Positions 15,156 through 23,448 of a DNA stretch of 27,791 bases are shown here, piece by piece; the first letter of the stretch is position 1, and each line of letters starts with the position of its first letter. The DNA is from Opitutaceae bacterium (GTDB lineage: Bacteria; Verrucomicrobiota; Verrucomicrobiia; Opitutales; Opitutaceae), in assembly GCA_009919985.1 (NCBI GenBank), contig RGAX01000005.1, positions 1 through 27,791 on the forward strand, in the 5' to 3' direction. The notes below the pieces were generated by a model, which searched no databases, was not told the DNA's origin, and saw only the letters and a list, made by a program, of their open reading frames with translations. The position numbers and the translations under genes were made by a program.

Positions 15156-16646
15156 TTATGAATCGTGGGCGAACCCTTCCGCATAGGCCTGCTCCGTGCC
15201 GGCAATTTCCTCGTCTGTGAGTTCCGCAAACTGCTTCCGCTTGTTTTTAGATAATTTTCCACCACCCGCATCAAGCCACTTAATCAAGGAATTGAGCCGT
15301 TGATCGGGGAGATCGACCACGCCGCGAATTTCAGCCCGCGCCCGGTCGTAGCGCCGCAGATAATCGAGTTCCTTCGGCAGGGCATCGATTGCGCGCGACA
15401 TGACGCTCATTAGGTATTCGACCTGACGCGTCAGGTCAGGGAACCGCCACAAGGGCTCGACCTCAGCGGGATTGGTCAGCGTGACGGCGCCCGAGTCGTT
15501 GGTGATATAGACCGACTTGTCCATGGTCCGGAGCGAGAAATCCTCCAAAGCCTCGTCGTAGGCGTGCATGTTATCCAGGATAGCGGCCGAGATCGGCAAG
15601 GCCGCACCCATAGGGATCACACCGCGTCGGGCCAGCACGTCTTGAAAGAGGAAGCGGTGAAGCCGGCCGTTGCCATCATCAAAAGGATGGATGAAGACGA
15701 ACTGGAACCCGGTGACGGCGGCCTGCACGACGGGGGAGACCGTTTCAAGGCGGCTGGCCACTCCTGCGAGACCGGACATAAGTGAGGGGAGCAGGGACGG
15801 AGGAACGGTGATGTAATGGATCTGCTCGCTGACTCCGGGAAGGGTCGAGCCGACGTAGTTCTGGATTTGTCGGTAGGCCTTCTCTGCATAACGCGGATCC
15901 ACAATCGTGTTCTGCAAGTAAACCAGCCTTTCAAGGGTTAGGGCCTGCTCGATCGGAACCTTACCCGCGTCCCGCAGGACGGCGATGAAACGCTCCTCGC
16001 GGGCTCGTACCGGTTCCTCCCGCTCAATTAGAAATGAGGAACGCGTTTCCTTAGCATACAGATAGGTCAGGGCCCGATAAAGAAGAGAGGAAGGCGTATC
16101 CGCCAGCACCGCCGAGATCTGGCCTTTCCAATCACGGTTCAATCCGGCCTTGATCTTCTCGGTCAGCCGAACGGTCGGGCTGAAGGCCGTCGTCCCCAGA
16201 AGATTGTGGTCCACCCGCCAGCGTGGATTTTTGACTTTCAGGGCCGTAAGATAATCCTCGGGATTGAGCGCCGGAACGTAGTTTCCGGCCAGTCCACCCA
16301 TGGGCAATTCGGTTCCAGTCAGGAACTCATAAAAGAACCCGATTTGCTTGGCGTATTTTCCGGTCGGACTTTGCTTGATGTAGGCTGTCACGTTTTCAGG
16401 CACGAGTCGGCCAAATACCTCTCGCAAAAATGCTAGCTCCACACCGTCATATTTCAGCCCGAATTCGATGTGCGCCAAGGGATCGTCGAATGGCTTAGGC
16501 GCATACTGGCGGAGGTAAGTCTCGGTTTTACGGCCATCTTTTTGATGGGTAACAGAAGCCCGGCTGCTCAAATAGGATTCATGCTCCAAACGTGATTTAA
16601 GCAGGCTGAATTTCTGTCTCAGCCAAGTATTTCCAACCGGATTCAT
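15156..16646 (-). CDS. Fic-domain protein, AMPylator type with candidate inhibitory helix
   Basis: The 496-residue protein contains the complete Fic motif HPFDDGNGRLHR at 320-331, with catalytic His320 and phosphate-binding Asn/Gly/Arg, so it is expected to transfer a nucleotide (usually AMP) to protein hydroxyls. The stretch SSFLIE at 203-208 resembles the S/T-x3-E-G/N inhibitory motif of class II Fic proteins, with S204 and E208 in place but Arg instead of Gly after the Glu; this suggests self-inhibition. The N-terminal part (about 45-115, ending GKYAKQIGFFYEFLTGTEL) and the C-terminal basic segment (LSKNKRKQFAELTDEE, about 465-480) are typical of the large, about 500-residue Fic proteins. 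No antitoxin gene adjoins it. The target is unknown. Upstream DNA is strongly AT-rich. Confidence 0.9.
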   Translation of the reverse strand: MNPVGNTWLRQKFSLLKSRLEHESYLSSRASVTHQKDGRKTETYLRQYAPKPFDDPLAHIEFGLKYDGVELAFLREVFGRLVPENVTAYIKQSPTGKYAKQIGFFYEFLTGTELPMGGLAGNYVPALNPEDYLTALKVKNPRWRVDHNLLGTTAFSPTVRLTEKIKAGLNRDWKGQISAVLADTPSSLLYRALTYLYAKETRSSFLIEREEPVRAREERFIAVLRDAGKVPIEQALTLERLVYLQNTIVDPRYAEKAYRQIQNYVGSTLPGVSEQIHYITVPPSLLPSLMSGLAGVASRLETVSPVVQAAVTGFQFVFIHPFDDGNGRLHRFLFQDVLARRGVIPMGAALPISAAILDNMHAYDEALEDFSLRTMDKSVYITNDSGAVTLTNPAEVEPLWRFPDLTRQVEYLMSVMSRAIDALPKELDYLRRYDRARAEIRGVVDLPDQRLNSLIKWLDAGGGKLSKNKRKQFAELTDEEIAGTEQAYAEGFAHDS

Positions 16647-16672
16647 GCACGCATAAAATAATTACGTTGCAA

Positions 16673-16709
16673 TTTAAACAATTAAAAAACTGTGATTTTA
16701 AATTAAAAT
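16673..16709. promoter_or_regulatory. AT-rich palindromic promoter region of the Fic gene
   Basis: It contains TTTAAACAATTA (16673-16684), the same 12 bases found at 4929-4940 across the end of the XRE-unit palindrome, and a perfect 15-bp palindrome ATTTTAA-A-TTAAAAT at 16695-16709. It lies 27-63 bp before the fic start. Binding by a regulator is inference. Confidence 0.35.
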
Positions 16710-17084
16710 GAATATTTTGACTTCCTAGAAACCATTAAGGGTCACGTAAAATCGATAAGAATGCCCGTAAACCCATAAAAAGGCTTAAATTATCTCACTT
16801 TCTTCCAACTTTGGAGCTGGAGGAGATCCCGGGCCGGCACTGAGTTCGCGTACACTCTAAGTCGGGCGGGCGGCGGCAACGCTACGCACAGAGTTACAGG
16901 CCTACTGCCATCACATTATATTATTGCAATTTATTGGTTTAAAAACCTGTAGAGAAAAATTGGGCGATGCTAAGACAATTCAAAATGCCGGGGCTAAGGC
17001 GTGGCTGTTGGCGCAATCTCCAGGCTTTTTGAAGCACTACGAGAATTCGAGCGGGTAAACGGAGTGCGGCGCGCGGGGTAACCG

Positions 17085-17119
17085 AAAAAAAGGCGCGGAG
17101 CCCAATGGGCGCCGCGCCT
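17085..17119 (-). terminator. Rho-independent terminator of the TonB-dependent receptor gene
   Basis: On the minus strand a 13-bp stem with one mismatch (17091-17103 with 17107-17119) closes a three-base loop and is followed by six T. It lies about 30 bp after the receptor stop codon. Confidence 0.85.
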
Positions 17120-17149
17120 GAATTCAAACTAAAGACTCTAAGTGGGTCC

Positions 17150-19834
17150 TTAGAATTTGTAGGTAGCCTTCGTATAATAGAAGGTGCCGTTGAAACCGAA
17201 GGGTGAGATGCCGCTATAGGGGAAGATGCCAACGTTGTCGCTGCCCGTGAAGGCAGTGCCGTTGACGACCTTCGAGCGGATGTTCTGGGTCGGGTAGATA
17301 TTGAACAAGTTGTTCGCACCGATCGAGACGGTGAACTGTTTGTTCACGCGGTAGGCGACATCGAGGTCGGTGATCCACTTGGCGGCGAAGGTCTCAATAA
17401 CCTGCTTATTGCCCGCGGCGCTGCCCGCGATGGCATCAACGAGCTGCACGTTGTAACCGCCGAGGAGCGCATCCTGCGTGGCTTGGTTGATGCCGCTGTT
17501 GTTACCGAGGGCGACGGCGGAGACCTCACCGTAGCGGACTTCGCGCAGCTGGAACGAGAATTTGTTAATCTCGTAGTTAGCGATGAAGTTGAGCACGTCA
17601 CGGGGTTGGCCTTTTTCCATGCGGATTTTTTCCGTGAGGTCGAAGAGCGGGGTGGTGATACCGAGGGCAGCGAGCTGAGGAGGGGTAGGCTTATATTTGG
17701 TGACCTTCGTCGAGCCGTGGTTACCGCTGGCAGTGAGGGTGAGTTTGCCGAGCTCCTTAAGATTCATCTTGTAGCGCAGGGTCACATCGACGCCTTCGGT
17801 TTTGGTGTCGACCGCGTTAGTAAAGTAGCGACCGCCACCGACCGCGGGCAGACCCTGGGAGGTGAGGAAGTTAGTTACAGCCGCGCCGGTGTAATTACTG
17901 GAAAGGACAATGCGGTCCTTGATATTGGTGCGGTAGAAATCAACCGAGGCGGAGAAGTTGGCGAAGGGCTCGGAGGTGAAGCCGATGCTCTCGCTGGTGG
18001 ATTTCTCGGGCTTCAGGTCAGAGGCGCCGAGGGCCTTTGCGAGGGGCTGAGAAACCGGGAAGGTGCTCACTTCGAGGAGCACCCCACCGATGTTATTGGT
18101 GGCCGTGGAGCTGAACCATTGCTGCGCCAAGTGAGGGGCGCGGAAACCGGAGCTAAGTGAGCCACGCAGAGCGAACGCTTTGGTGACAGCGAAACGGGTA
18201 GCGAGTTTGCCGGTACTGTTGGTGCCGAAATCGCTGTATTGTTCAAAGCGACCCGCCGCGGAGATGAGCCATTGCTCGGTGATGTTTTGCTCGAAATCAA
18301 CGTAGGCCGATTTGGCATCACGGCTGTGGGAACCCGCATCGGAGGGTTTAAAGCCACCGAAGACCTGGGCACCGACCGGAGCCAAGGCGCCTGCGTTAGG
18401 GCCATCGATAATGCGAACGCCACCGTCCCGGTAAGAATCAGGTTCGCCTGAGCCGACTTCGTATTGCTCCCAGCGCAGTTCGGTGCCGAGGGCGACCTTG
18501 AGCGGGGATTTGAATCCAACTTCAAACTGGTTGGTGATTTCAAAGTTGGACGTCCATTGATTGAACGTGAGTTTACCATCGTTGAAGCTGGTCTTACTCG
18601 AGGTGCCGAGGGTCGCGTTTTCAGATTCGGCGGTCACGTAATTGAGGACGTTGCTACCGTAGACGGTGCTGAGGTCCCAGGCCCAGCCACCGGCTTTGCC
18701 TTTGAGGCCGGCGCCGAGGGAGTAATCGGCCACCTTGGCCTGAATGACCGGGAGAAAACCGTTGGCATAAATAGCGCGGATGGTGTTGTCCTGGCCGGGA
18801 CGTCGAAAGAAGCCCGCGCCTTCGGAGTGTTTGATGCTGCCGCCGCCGAAGAAGTAAAATTCGAGGCCGTTATCGAGGGGAAGTTCGCCATTGAACCAGA
18901 CGCCTTGCTCTTTGGAGCGCGGGTCGCCGAAGCGGTGGTTGAAGCGGTTGATCGTGGCTTCACGGGGATCGAGCGTGCCGCTGGCAGCACTCAGGCCGGT
19001 GCCGGAGCCGTAGTTACCGGAGATGGTGGTCTTGGCGCCGGTCGCGGCATTGGTGCCGAAGTATTGTTGGCGTGTATCCGCTTCGATGCGGCTGGTGGGG
19101 CTGTGGTTGCGGATGTAAGAGGTAAGGAAGAGCGAACCGCCTTTGCCAAATTTGGTCCCGGCGTAGGCGTCGACTTTGAGATCACGACCGTCGCCGCGTT
19201 GGGTGGCACCGTACGCAACGGTGGAACCCCAGCCGATGTCTTTGCGAAGGATGACGTTGATGACGCCAGCGATGGCGTCGGAGCCGTACTGCGCGGAGGC
19301 ACCGTCACGGAGCACTTCGATGCTACCGATAGCGGAGGTCGGAATGGCGTTAAAATCCGTTGAGACGGAGCCGCGGCCGATGGATCCGTTGAGATTGACG
19401 AGCGAGCTGGTGTGGCGGCGTTTGCCGTTGATCAGCACGAGGGTCTGGTCGGGCGCGAGGCCGCGCAGCGTGGCGGGGCGGATGTGATCGGTGCCGTCGG
19501 TGAGCGAGGGACGCGGGAAATTAAACGACGGGACGAGCGCCTGGATGGCTTGGGAGGTCTCGGTGTAGCCGCCTTGGTTGATGTCGTTGCTGGTGACGAT
19601 GTCGATCGGCACGGGCGACTCCGTCACGGTGCGGTTATTGAAACGCGAGCCGGTCGAGATGAAGGCTTCGAGTTTAATGATTTCTTCGCCAGCGGGTTTG
19701 GCGGCGGGCGCCGTCTGGCCGATCAACGAGGAAGAAACGCTGGCCAGAAACGCGGCGACAGGCAGAGCAGCCAAAAACCGCCACTGAGCGCGCGTGGTAA
19801 TTTGCGCAGAATTACTTGGTGAGGAGATGTTCAT
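17150..19834 (-). CDS. TonB-dependent outer-membrane receptor
   Basis: The 894-residue protein has a signal peptide (hydrophobic run about 20-40, then QTAPA). The stretch EEIIKLEAFISTGSR (50-64) resembles the TonB-box-containing start seen in many Opitutaceae receptors. The plug domain runs from about 65 to 200, with NGKRRHTSSLVNLNG and the highly conserved IEVLRDGASAQYGSDAIAGV. The rest is a beta barrel ending in a terminal Phe (YTKATYKF), the usual outer-membrane assembly signal. It imports a large ligand such as a siderophore, cobalamin or glycan, energised by TonB; the ligand cannot be told, as no SusD-like or siderophore gene adjoins. It follows hipA on the same strand with a 95-bp gap and ends in a strong terminator. 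Confidence 0.93.
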   Translation of the reverse strand: MNISSPSNSAQITTRAQWRFLAALPVAAFLASVSSSLIGQTAPAAKPAGEEIIKLEAFISTGSRFNNRTVTESPVPIDIVTSNDINQGGYTETSQAIQALVPSFNFPRPSLTDGTDHIRPATLRGLAPDQTLVLINGKRRHTSSLVNLNGSIGRGSVSTDFNAIPTSAIGSIEVLRDGASAQYGSDAIAGVINVILRKDIGWGSTVAYGATQRGDGRDLKVDAYAGTKFGKGGSLFLTSYIRNHSPTSRIEADTRQQYFGTNAATGAKTTISGNYGSGTGLSAASGTLDPREATINRFNHRFGDPRSKEQGVWFNGELPLDNGLEFYFFGGGSIKHSEGAGFFRRPGQDNTIRAIYANGFLPVIQAKVADYSLGAGLKGKAGGWAWDLSTVYGSNVLNYVTAESENATLGTSSKTSFNDGKLTFNQWTSNFEITNQFEVGFKSPLKVALGTELRWEQYEVGSGEPDSYRDGGVRIIDGPNAGALAPVGAQVFGGFKPSDAGSHSRDAKSAYVDFEQNITEQWLISAAGRFEQYSDFGTNSTGKLATRFAVTKAFALRGSLSSGFRAPHLAQQWFSSTATNNIGGVLLEVSTFPVSQPLAKALGASDLKPEKSTSESIGFTSEPFANFSASVDFYRTNIKDRIVLSSNYTGAAVTNFLTSQGLPAVGGGRYFTNAVDTKTEGVDVTLRYKMNLKELGKLTLTASGNHGSTKVTKYKPTPPQLAALGITTPLFDLTEKIRMEKGQPRDVLNFIANYEINKFSFQLREVRYGEVSAVALGNNSGINQATQDALLGGYNVQLVDAIAGSAAGNKQVIETFAAKWITDLDVAYRVNKQFTVSIGANNLFNIYPTQNIRSKVVNGTAFTGSDNVGIFPYSGISPFGFNGTFYYTKATYKF

Positions 19835-19929
19835 ACGTGTGAAAGTTAGTTAAGTTTCTGTTACAAAACAAGTCTCCAACTGATTATTATTTACTGGGCA
19901 CTTAAGCGTTCGGAAAATCTCATTTCTGT

Positions 19930-21138
19930 TTAGCCAAGTTTCAGCGCCGATTCCACCTCGGCTGCGTTAATTTCCGGAACGCCGGACGCAAATGCGAATT
20001 CTCGCCATCTTAAGACCGCGTGCCGGGTTTGTTCAATGATGTCGTTCGCCTGGCGTCGATCCAGAGCCTCTGTTGTCGCCAGTTTGCCGAGTTCAGCTAT
20101 ACCCGCCGTGCGCCGTTCGCCGGCAATGGACAAGCCTCGCTCGGCGAGCATACGTTGACTCGCAAAGGTGATGTCGTAGGCGGGCCCCAGCTTCCACTGC
20201 CGATTGTGGTAAATGAATCCGTGGTTCTTGCCGTGATCGTCTCGGTTGCTAGCGAGTACATTGAACGCAGCACGGCGAAAGGCTTTCCATACCTCGGCTT
20301 CATCATGGGTTACGCGTCGGGTCGCGCGAAGCAGCATTTCGTAACTCAAATCGCCACTCATAAAGTGTGTCATACCACCGAGCGTGTGATGATGGATGCG
20401 CTGATTGCCGATCCGGTCGAATCTCTTAGCGGCAAAATGCTGATTGAGCACGCCGTCACGTTCCGTTCGCAAGAGCCGCGTCTCAGGAACATCAATGCCT
20501 GCGGCGCGAGCCATGAGTGCGTAGGCTTGTTCCATCACTCCGGCATTAGGATCTCGCTGTCCGCTAAATTTCACCAACCAAGCCTCGTAGCCCAGCGGAA
20601 GTGTGCCGTCTCCAGCGACCATGGGGTGTGCGGCTTGCGTAGAAATTGCGATCAACGCTTTCGAGCGTGCGCCACCAGCAGGGGAGCCCACGTGGGCTAG
20701 GAGGTTGAGATCTATCAGTCCGCCATTTTCTACCTGTTCTGAGGCTTCAAAAATCTGGTTCAGCGCAAAATGCTCGGTTGAGAATTCCGCGATTTCTTGA
20801 GCCGGTGCGTAAGTGAGGGCACCCATGCCGCGGGAGCCGACATACCCGAGTTGAGCGAGCGGGGTGATGGAATGCTCTGGGACGCCGTGCTTGCGGAACC
20901 ATTCTGTCATGATTCTAGTTCCCCACCGATCAGGTAACGAATCCTCAAACAGGCCGAGGAGACGCATACTCCCGACTCCATCTCTTTGGTGGATTCCAGT
21001 CCTTAGCGGGAGATTCAGCGGCGAGAGATCGTGTCCCGACGCGAGAAAGGCTGGATCGAACTCGAACGCGATTCCTTGGCGGGTCTCCGCCAAGGTTCCG
21101 ACCTTCGTACCGAGGTAATTAACGCTGAGTGCAATCAT
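19930..21138 (-). CDS. hipA: HipA-type serine/threonine kinase toxin
   Basis: The 402-residue protein has the HipA layout: an N-terminal beta domain (VNYLGTKVGTL, then LPLRTG and FEDSLPDRWG at about 64-73), a Gly-rich loop SPAGGARSK (152-160) with the serine position that is autophosphorylated in E. coli HipA, ATP-binding lysine in WLVKFS (187-192), the catalytic loop NRDDHGKNHG (298-307; D300 corresponds to D309 of E. coli) and the metal-binding YDIT (321-324). E. coli HipA phosphorylates glutamyl-tRNA synthetase and causes growth arrest; the target here is not known. The start overlaps the hipB stop by four bases, so the pair is translationally coupled. Confidence 0.93.
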   Translation of the reverse strand: MIALSVNYLGTKVGTLAETRQGIAFEFDPAFLASGHDLSPLNLPLRTGIHQRDGVGSMRLLGLFEDSLPDRWGTRIMTEWFRKHGVPEHSITPLAQLGYVGSRGMGALTYAPAQEIAEFSTEHFALNQIFEASEQVENGGLIDLNLLAHVGSPAGGARSKALIAISTQAAHPMVAGDGTLPLGYEAWLVKFSGQRDPNAGVMEQAYALMARAAGIDVPETRLLRTERDGVLNQHFAAKRFDRIGNQRIHHHTLGGMTHFMSGDLSYEMLLRATRRVTHDEAEVWKAFRRAAFNVLASNRDDHGKNHGFIYHNRQWKLGPAYDITFASQRMLAERGLSIAGERRTAGIAELGKLATTEALDRRQANDIIEQTRHAVLRWREFAFASGVPEINAAEVESALKLG

Positions 21139-21428
21139 GTCCTGCGTCCTCGTTTACGCTCCTGCATCAAATCGGCGAGACGGACAGCTTGCTGGTCGGT
21201 TATCCGTCCGATTTCGTTAATATCTTTCATGAGGTCGAGTACGTCGAGAAGCTTCAGGAACCTCAGTAAGGATATTCGACCCGAGCGCTCAAATACGATG
21301 TAAGTGGGCAGTTTAAGCCCTGCCCTCCGGGCCATATCGGTTTGAGTCCAGCCCCGTTTCAATCGCTGGACGCGCACCATTTTTGCGAGTTCGGCAAGGA
21401 CCTCAGGAGCAGATTTAAGCGATACCAT
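21135..21428 (-). CDS. hipB: HipB-like XRE antitoxin
   Basis: The 97-residue protein carries an XRE helix-turn-helix at about 20-60 (VRVQRLKRGWTQTDMARRAG, then PTYIVFERSG) and a basic tail (QERKRGRRT). In the hipBA arrangement the antitoxin comes first, binds its own promoter and neutralises HipA; the four-base overlap with hipA fits this. No Shine-Dalgarno is clear; the AT-rich leader holds repeated TATCAAT sites. It is divergent from the gamma-glutamyltransferase gene. Confidence 0.9.
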   Translation of the reverse strand: MVSLKSAPEVLAELAKMVRVQRLKRGWTQTDMARRAGLKLPTYIVFERSGRISLLRFLKLLDVLDLMKDINEIGRITDQQAVRLADLMQERKRGRRT

Positions 21429-21457
21429 TATATTAATTACTAGCTATTTTACGGCTT

Positions 21458-21478
21458 TATCAATATTATTGTATCAAT
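21458..21478. promoter_or_regulatory. Candidate hipBA operator: repeated TATCAAT with central palindrome
   Basis: TATCAAT occurs at 21458-21464 and 21472-21478. Between them CAATATTATTG (21461-21471) is an 11-bp palindrome with an odd centre. The element is 30-50 bp upstream of hipB. Assignment to HipB is inference. Confidence 0.35.
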
Positions 21479-21648
21479 TTATTATTTGAAAATGTGGGTC
21501 GCCGCACGACCCGTAGGCGAATACGGGAGGTATTTAGGAGAGGGGGCGCAACACCCCGAAGCCGAGAGCGCGGGCAGCGGATGCCTGCGGTGGGGCGTTG
21601 GTAAGTTCCGCTTGCGCCACTGGTTTTTGCGCAGAGTCTACAAGCACC

Positions 21649-23448
21649 ATGAAGATTCCCCGTCGCTTGACCACGTGGCTCGCCAGCGCCGCGCTGGTTT
21701 TCGCCTCCTCGCCCCTCGTCCACGCGCAACGCACTGCCGTTGAAGCCGAACACGCTCTTGTCACCTCCGCCCATGTCCTCGCCTCTGAAGCCGGGGTGGA
21801 AATCCTCAAAAAAGGCGGTAACGCCGTCGATGCCGGCGCCGCTGTCGGCCTCGCCCTCACCGTAGTGTTTCCGTTTGCCGGCAACATTGGTGGTGGTGGC
21901 TTCATGATGATCCACCTCGCCGATGGCCGCGACATCGCCATCGACTACCGCGAGACCGCGCCCGCCTCCTCCGGCCGCGACATGTATGTGGGAGCCGATG
22001 GTAACGTCATCAAACCGGGCCCCGGTTCCTCCACCGTCGGTTGGAGCGCTAGCGGCATCCCCGGCTCGGTCGCCGGCTTCGCGCTTGCGCAGCAAAAATA
22101 CGGCTCCGGCAAAGTCACTTGGGCCGACATTTGCGAACCCGCCCGCCGACTCGCCGCCGAAGGATTTATTGTCTCACAAGCGACTGCCGCCGGGCTAAAA
22201 GCCGCCGCCAAACTGCTCGGTCAATTTCCCGAGTCTAAGCGCATCTACCTCGCTGACGGGGCGTTTCACAAGACCGGCGTTCTGTGGCGCCAACCCGATC
22301 TCGCCGCCACCTTTAGCCGCCTCCAAAAACACGGTCCGCGCGAATTCTACGAAGGCGAAACCGCGCGCTTGATCGCCGAGGCCATGGCCAAAAACGGCGG
22401 CAATATTACCCTCGCCGACCTCAAAGGTTATACCGCCGTCGAGCGCACGCCGCTGCGCGGCAGCTACCGCGGCTACGAGATTGTCACCATGCCTCCACCG
22501 AGCTCGGGCGGCATCGCTGTCCTGCAGATGCTCGGGATGCTAGAGCCCTTTGATGTCGCCAAACTCGGCGCCAATTCCGCTGCTAAATATCACCTCTTCA
22601 TCGAAGTCATGCGCCGGGCCTTCCGCGACCGCGCCGAATTCTTGGGCGATCCTGATTTCGTGAACGTTCCCACCGCGGGCCTCCTCGATCGCGCTTATCT
22701 CGCCGGGCTCATGAAAAATTTTGACCCCGCCAAAGCCACGCCAAGCGACGGCCTCGCCCCCGGCAAACCTGCCGGTTGGAAACCCATCACCGCTCACGGC
22801 TCGCGTCTCAACGCCGCCGAATCCACCGAGACCACCCATTACTCGATCGTCGACGCCGCCGGCAACGCCGTCAGCAACACCTACACGCTCAACGGTGGCT
22901 TTGGATCCGGCGTCACTATCCCCGGCACCGGCATTCTCATGAACAACGAAATGGACGACTTCACCTCGAAGATCGGAGTCAAAAACATGTTTGGCCTTCT
23001 GCAGGGCCCCGCCAACGCCATCGCCCCTGGCAAACGTCCGCTTTCATCCATGACACCCACCTTCGTGCTAAAAGATGGCGCGCTCGTGCTGGTCACCGGT
23101 AGCCCCGGCGGCCCCACGATCATCAACACCGTGCTGGAGATCATCACCAATGTGCTCGATCACAACATGAGCGTCATGCAGGCAGTGGAATTCCCGCGCT
23201 TCCACCACCAGTGGCAGCCCGCCGACATCAGCTACGACCGTTTCGGTATGAGCCCCGACACGACCGCGATCCTCACCGCCAAAGGCCACAAACTTAACGA
23301 ACGCCCCGCCGCGCTTTCACCTTCAGCGCCGGCCTCACCGCCGGCGCTTTTTTTTGCGCTTAGTCGCCGCGGCCGTCCCACCCAAGCTCATGCACACAAA
23401 GAATCGTTTATTTTTGCCACGCGGCATGCAAGTGGCTCTTTAGTCTAA
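21649..23448 (+). CDS. ggt: Gamma-glutamyltransferase with missing conserved C-terminus
   Basis: The 599-residue frame has a signal peptide (hydrophobic 8-24, VHAQ cleavage) and nearly all of the periplasmic gamma-glutamyltransferase fold: Arg101 in DYRETAP, the autoprocessing site before Thr395 in TTHYSIVD (Thr391 in E. coli), MNNEMDDF at 431-438, PLSSMTPT at 464-471 and GSPGGPTIINTV. The enzyme cleaves gamma-glutamyl bonds of glutathione and related peptides. After GHKLNERPA (about 546-554) similarity stops: the last 30 or so family residues (E. coli GSTQSI...GASDPR...GY) are absent, replaced by about 45 low-complexity and basic residues. A strong terminator lies inside this part. The gene may be truncated, or real translation may end abnormally; activity is uncertain. 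The start at 21649 rather than 21598 gives the signal peptide. Confidence 0.85.
   Translation: MKIPRRLTTWLASAALVFASSPLVHAQRTAVEAEHALVTSAHVLASEAGVEILKKGGNAVDAGAAVGLALTVVFPFAGNIGGGGFMMIHLADGRDIAIDYRETAPASSGRDMYVGADGNVIKPGPGSSTVGWSASGIPGSVAGFALAQQKYGSGKVTWADICEPARRLAAEGFIVSQATAAGLKAAAKLLGQFPESKRIYLADGAFHKTGVLWRQPDLAATFSRLQKHGPREFYEGETARLIAEAMAKNGGNITLADLKGYTAVERTPLRGSYRGYEIVTMPPPSSGGIAVLQMLGMLEPFDVAKLGANSAAKYHLFIEVMRRAFRDRAEFLGDPDFVNVPTAGLLDRAYLAGLMKNFDPAKATPSDGLAPGKPAGWKPITAHGSRLNAAESTETTHYSIVDAAGNAVSNTYTLNGGFGSGVTIPGTGILMNNEMDDFTSKIGVKNMFGLLQGPANAIAPGKRPLSSMTPTFVLKDGALVLVTGSPGGPTIINTVLEIITNVLDHNMSVMQAVEFPRFHHQWQPADISYDRFGMSPDTTAILTAKGHKLNERPAALSPSAPASPPALFFALSRRGRPTQAHAHKESFIFATRHASGSLV
23325..23355 (+). 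terminator. Strong Rho-independent terminator inside the gamma-glutamyltransferase frame
   Basis: A perfect 9-bp GC-rich stem (AGCGCCGGC with GCCGGCGCT), six-base loop and eight T. It lies about 93 bp before the frame's stop codon, so most transcripts would end without a stop. Confidence 0.85.

Larger units (their letters stand above)
16647..17149. other. 503-bp intergenic region upstream of fic, ending in the receptor terminator
   Basis: The first 90 bp (16647-16735) are very AT-rich and probably hold the fic promoter. The middle (about 16740-17080) shows no credible gene or RNA. The right end carries the terminator of the TonB-dependent receptor. Confidence 0.6.

Noticed and set aside
18464..19363. 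299-codon open frame on the plus strand opposite the TonB-dependent receptor
   Set aside because: It lies fully inside a well-supported receptor gene, and its Gly/Ala/Val/Glu-rich translation is typical of antisense frames in GC-rich DNA.
21466..22095. 209-codon minus-strand frame opposite the start of the gamma-glutamyltransferase gene
   Set aside because: It overlaps the conserved coding strand and has low-complexity Gly/Asp-rich composition.
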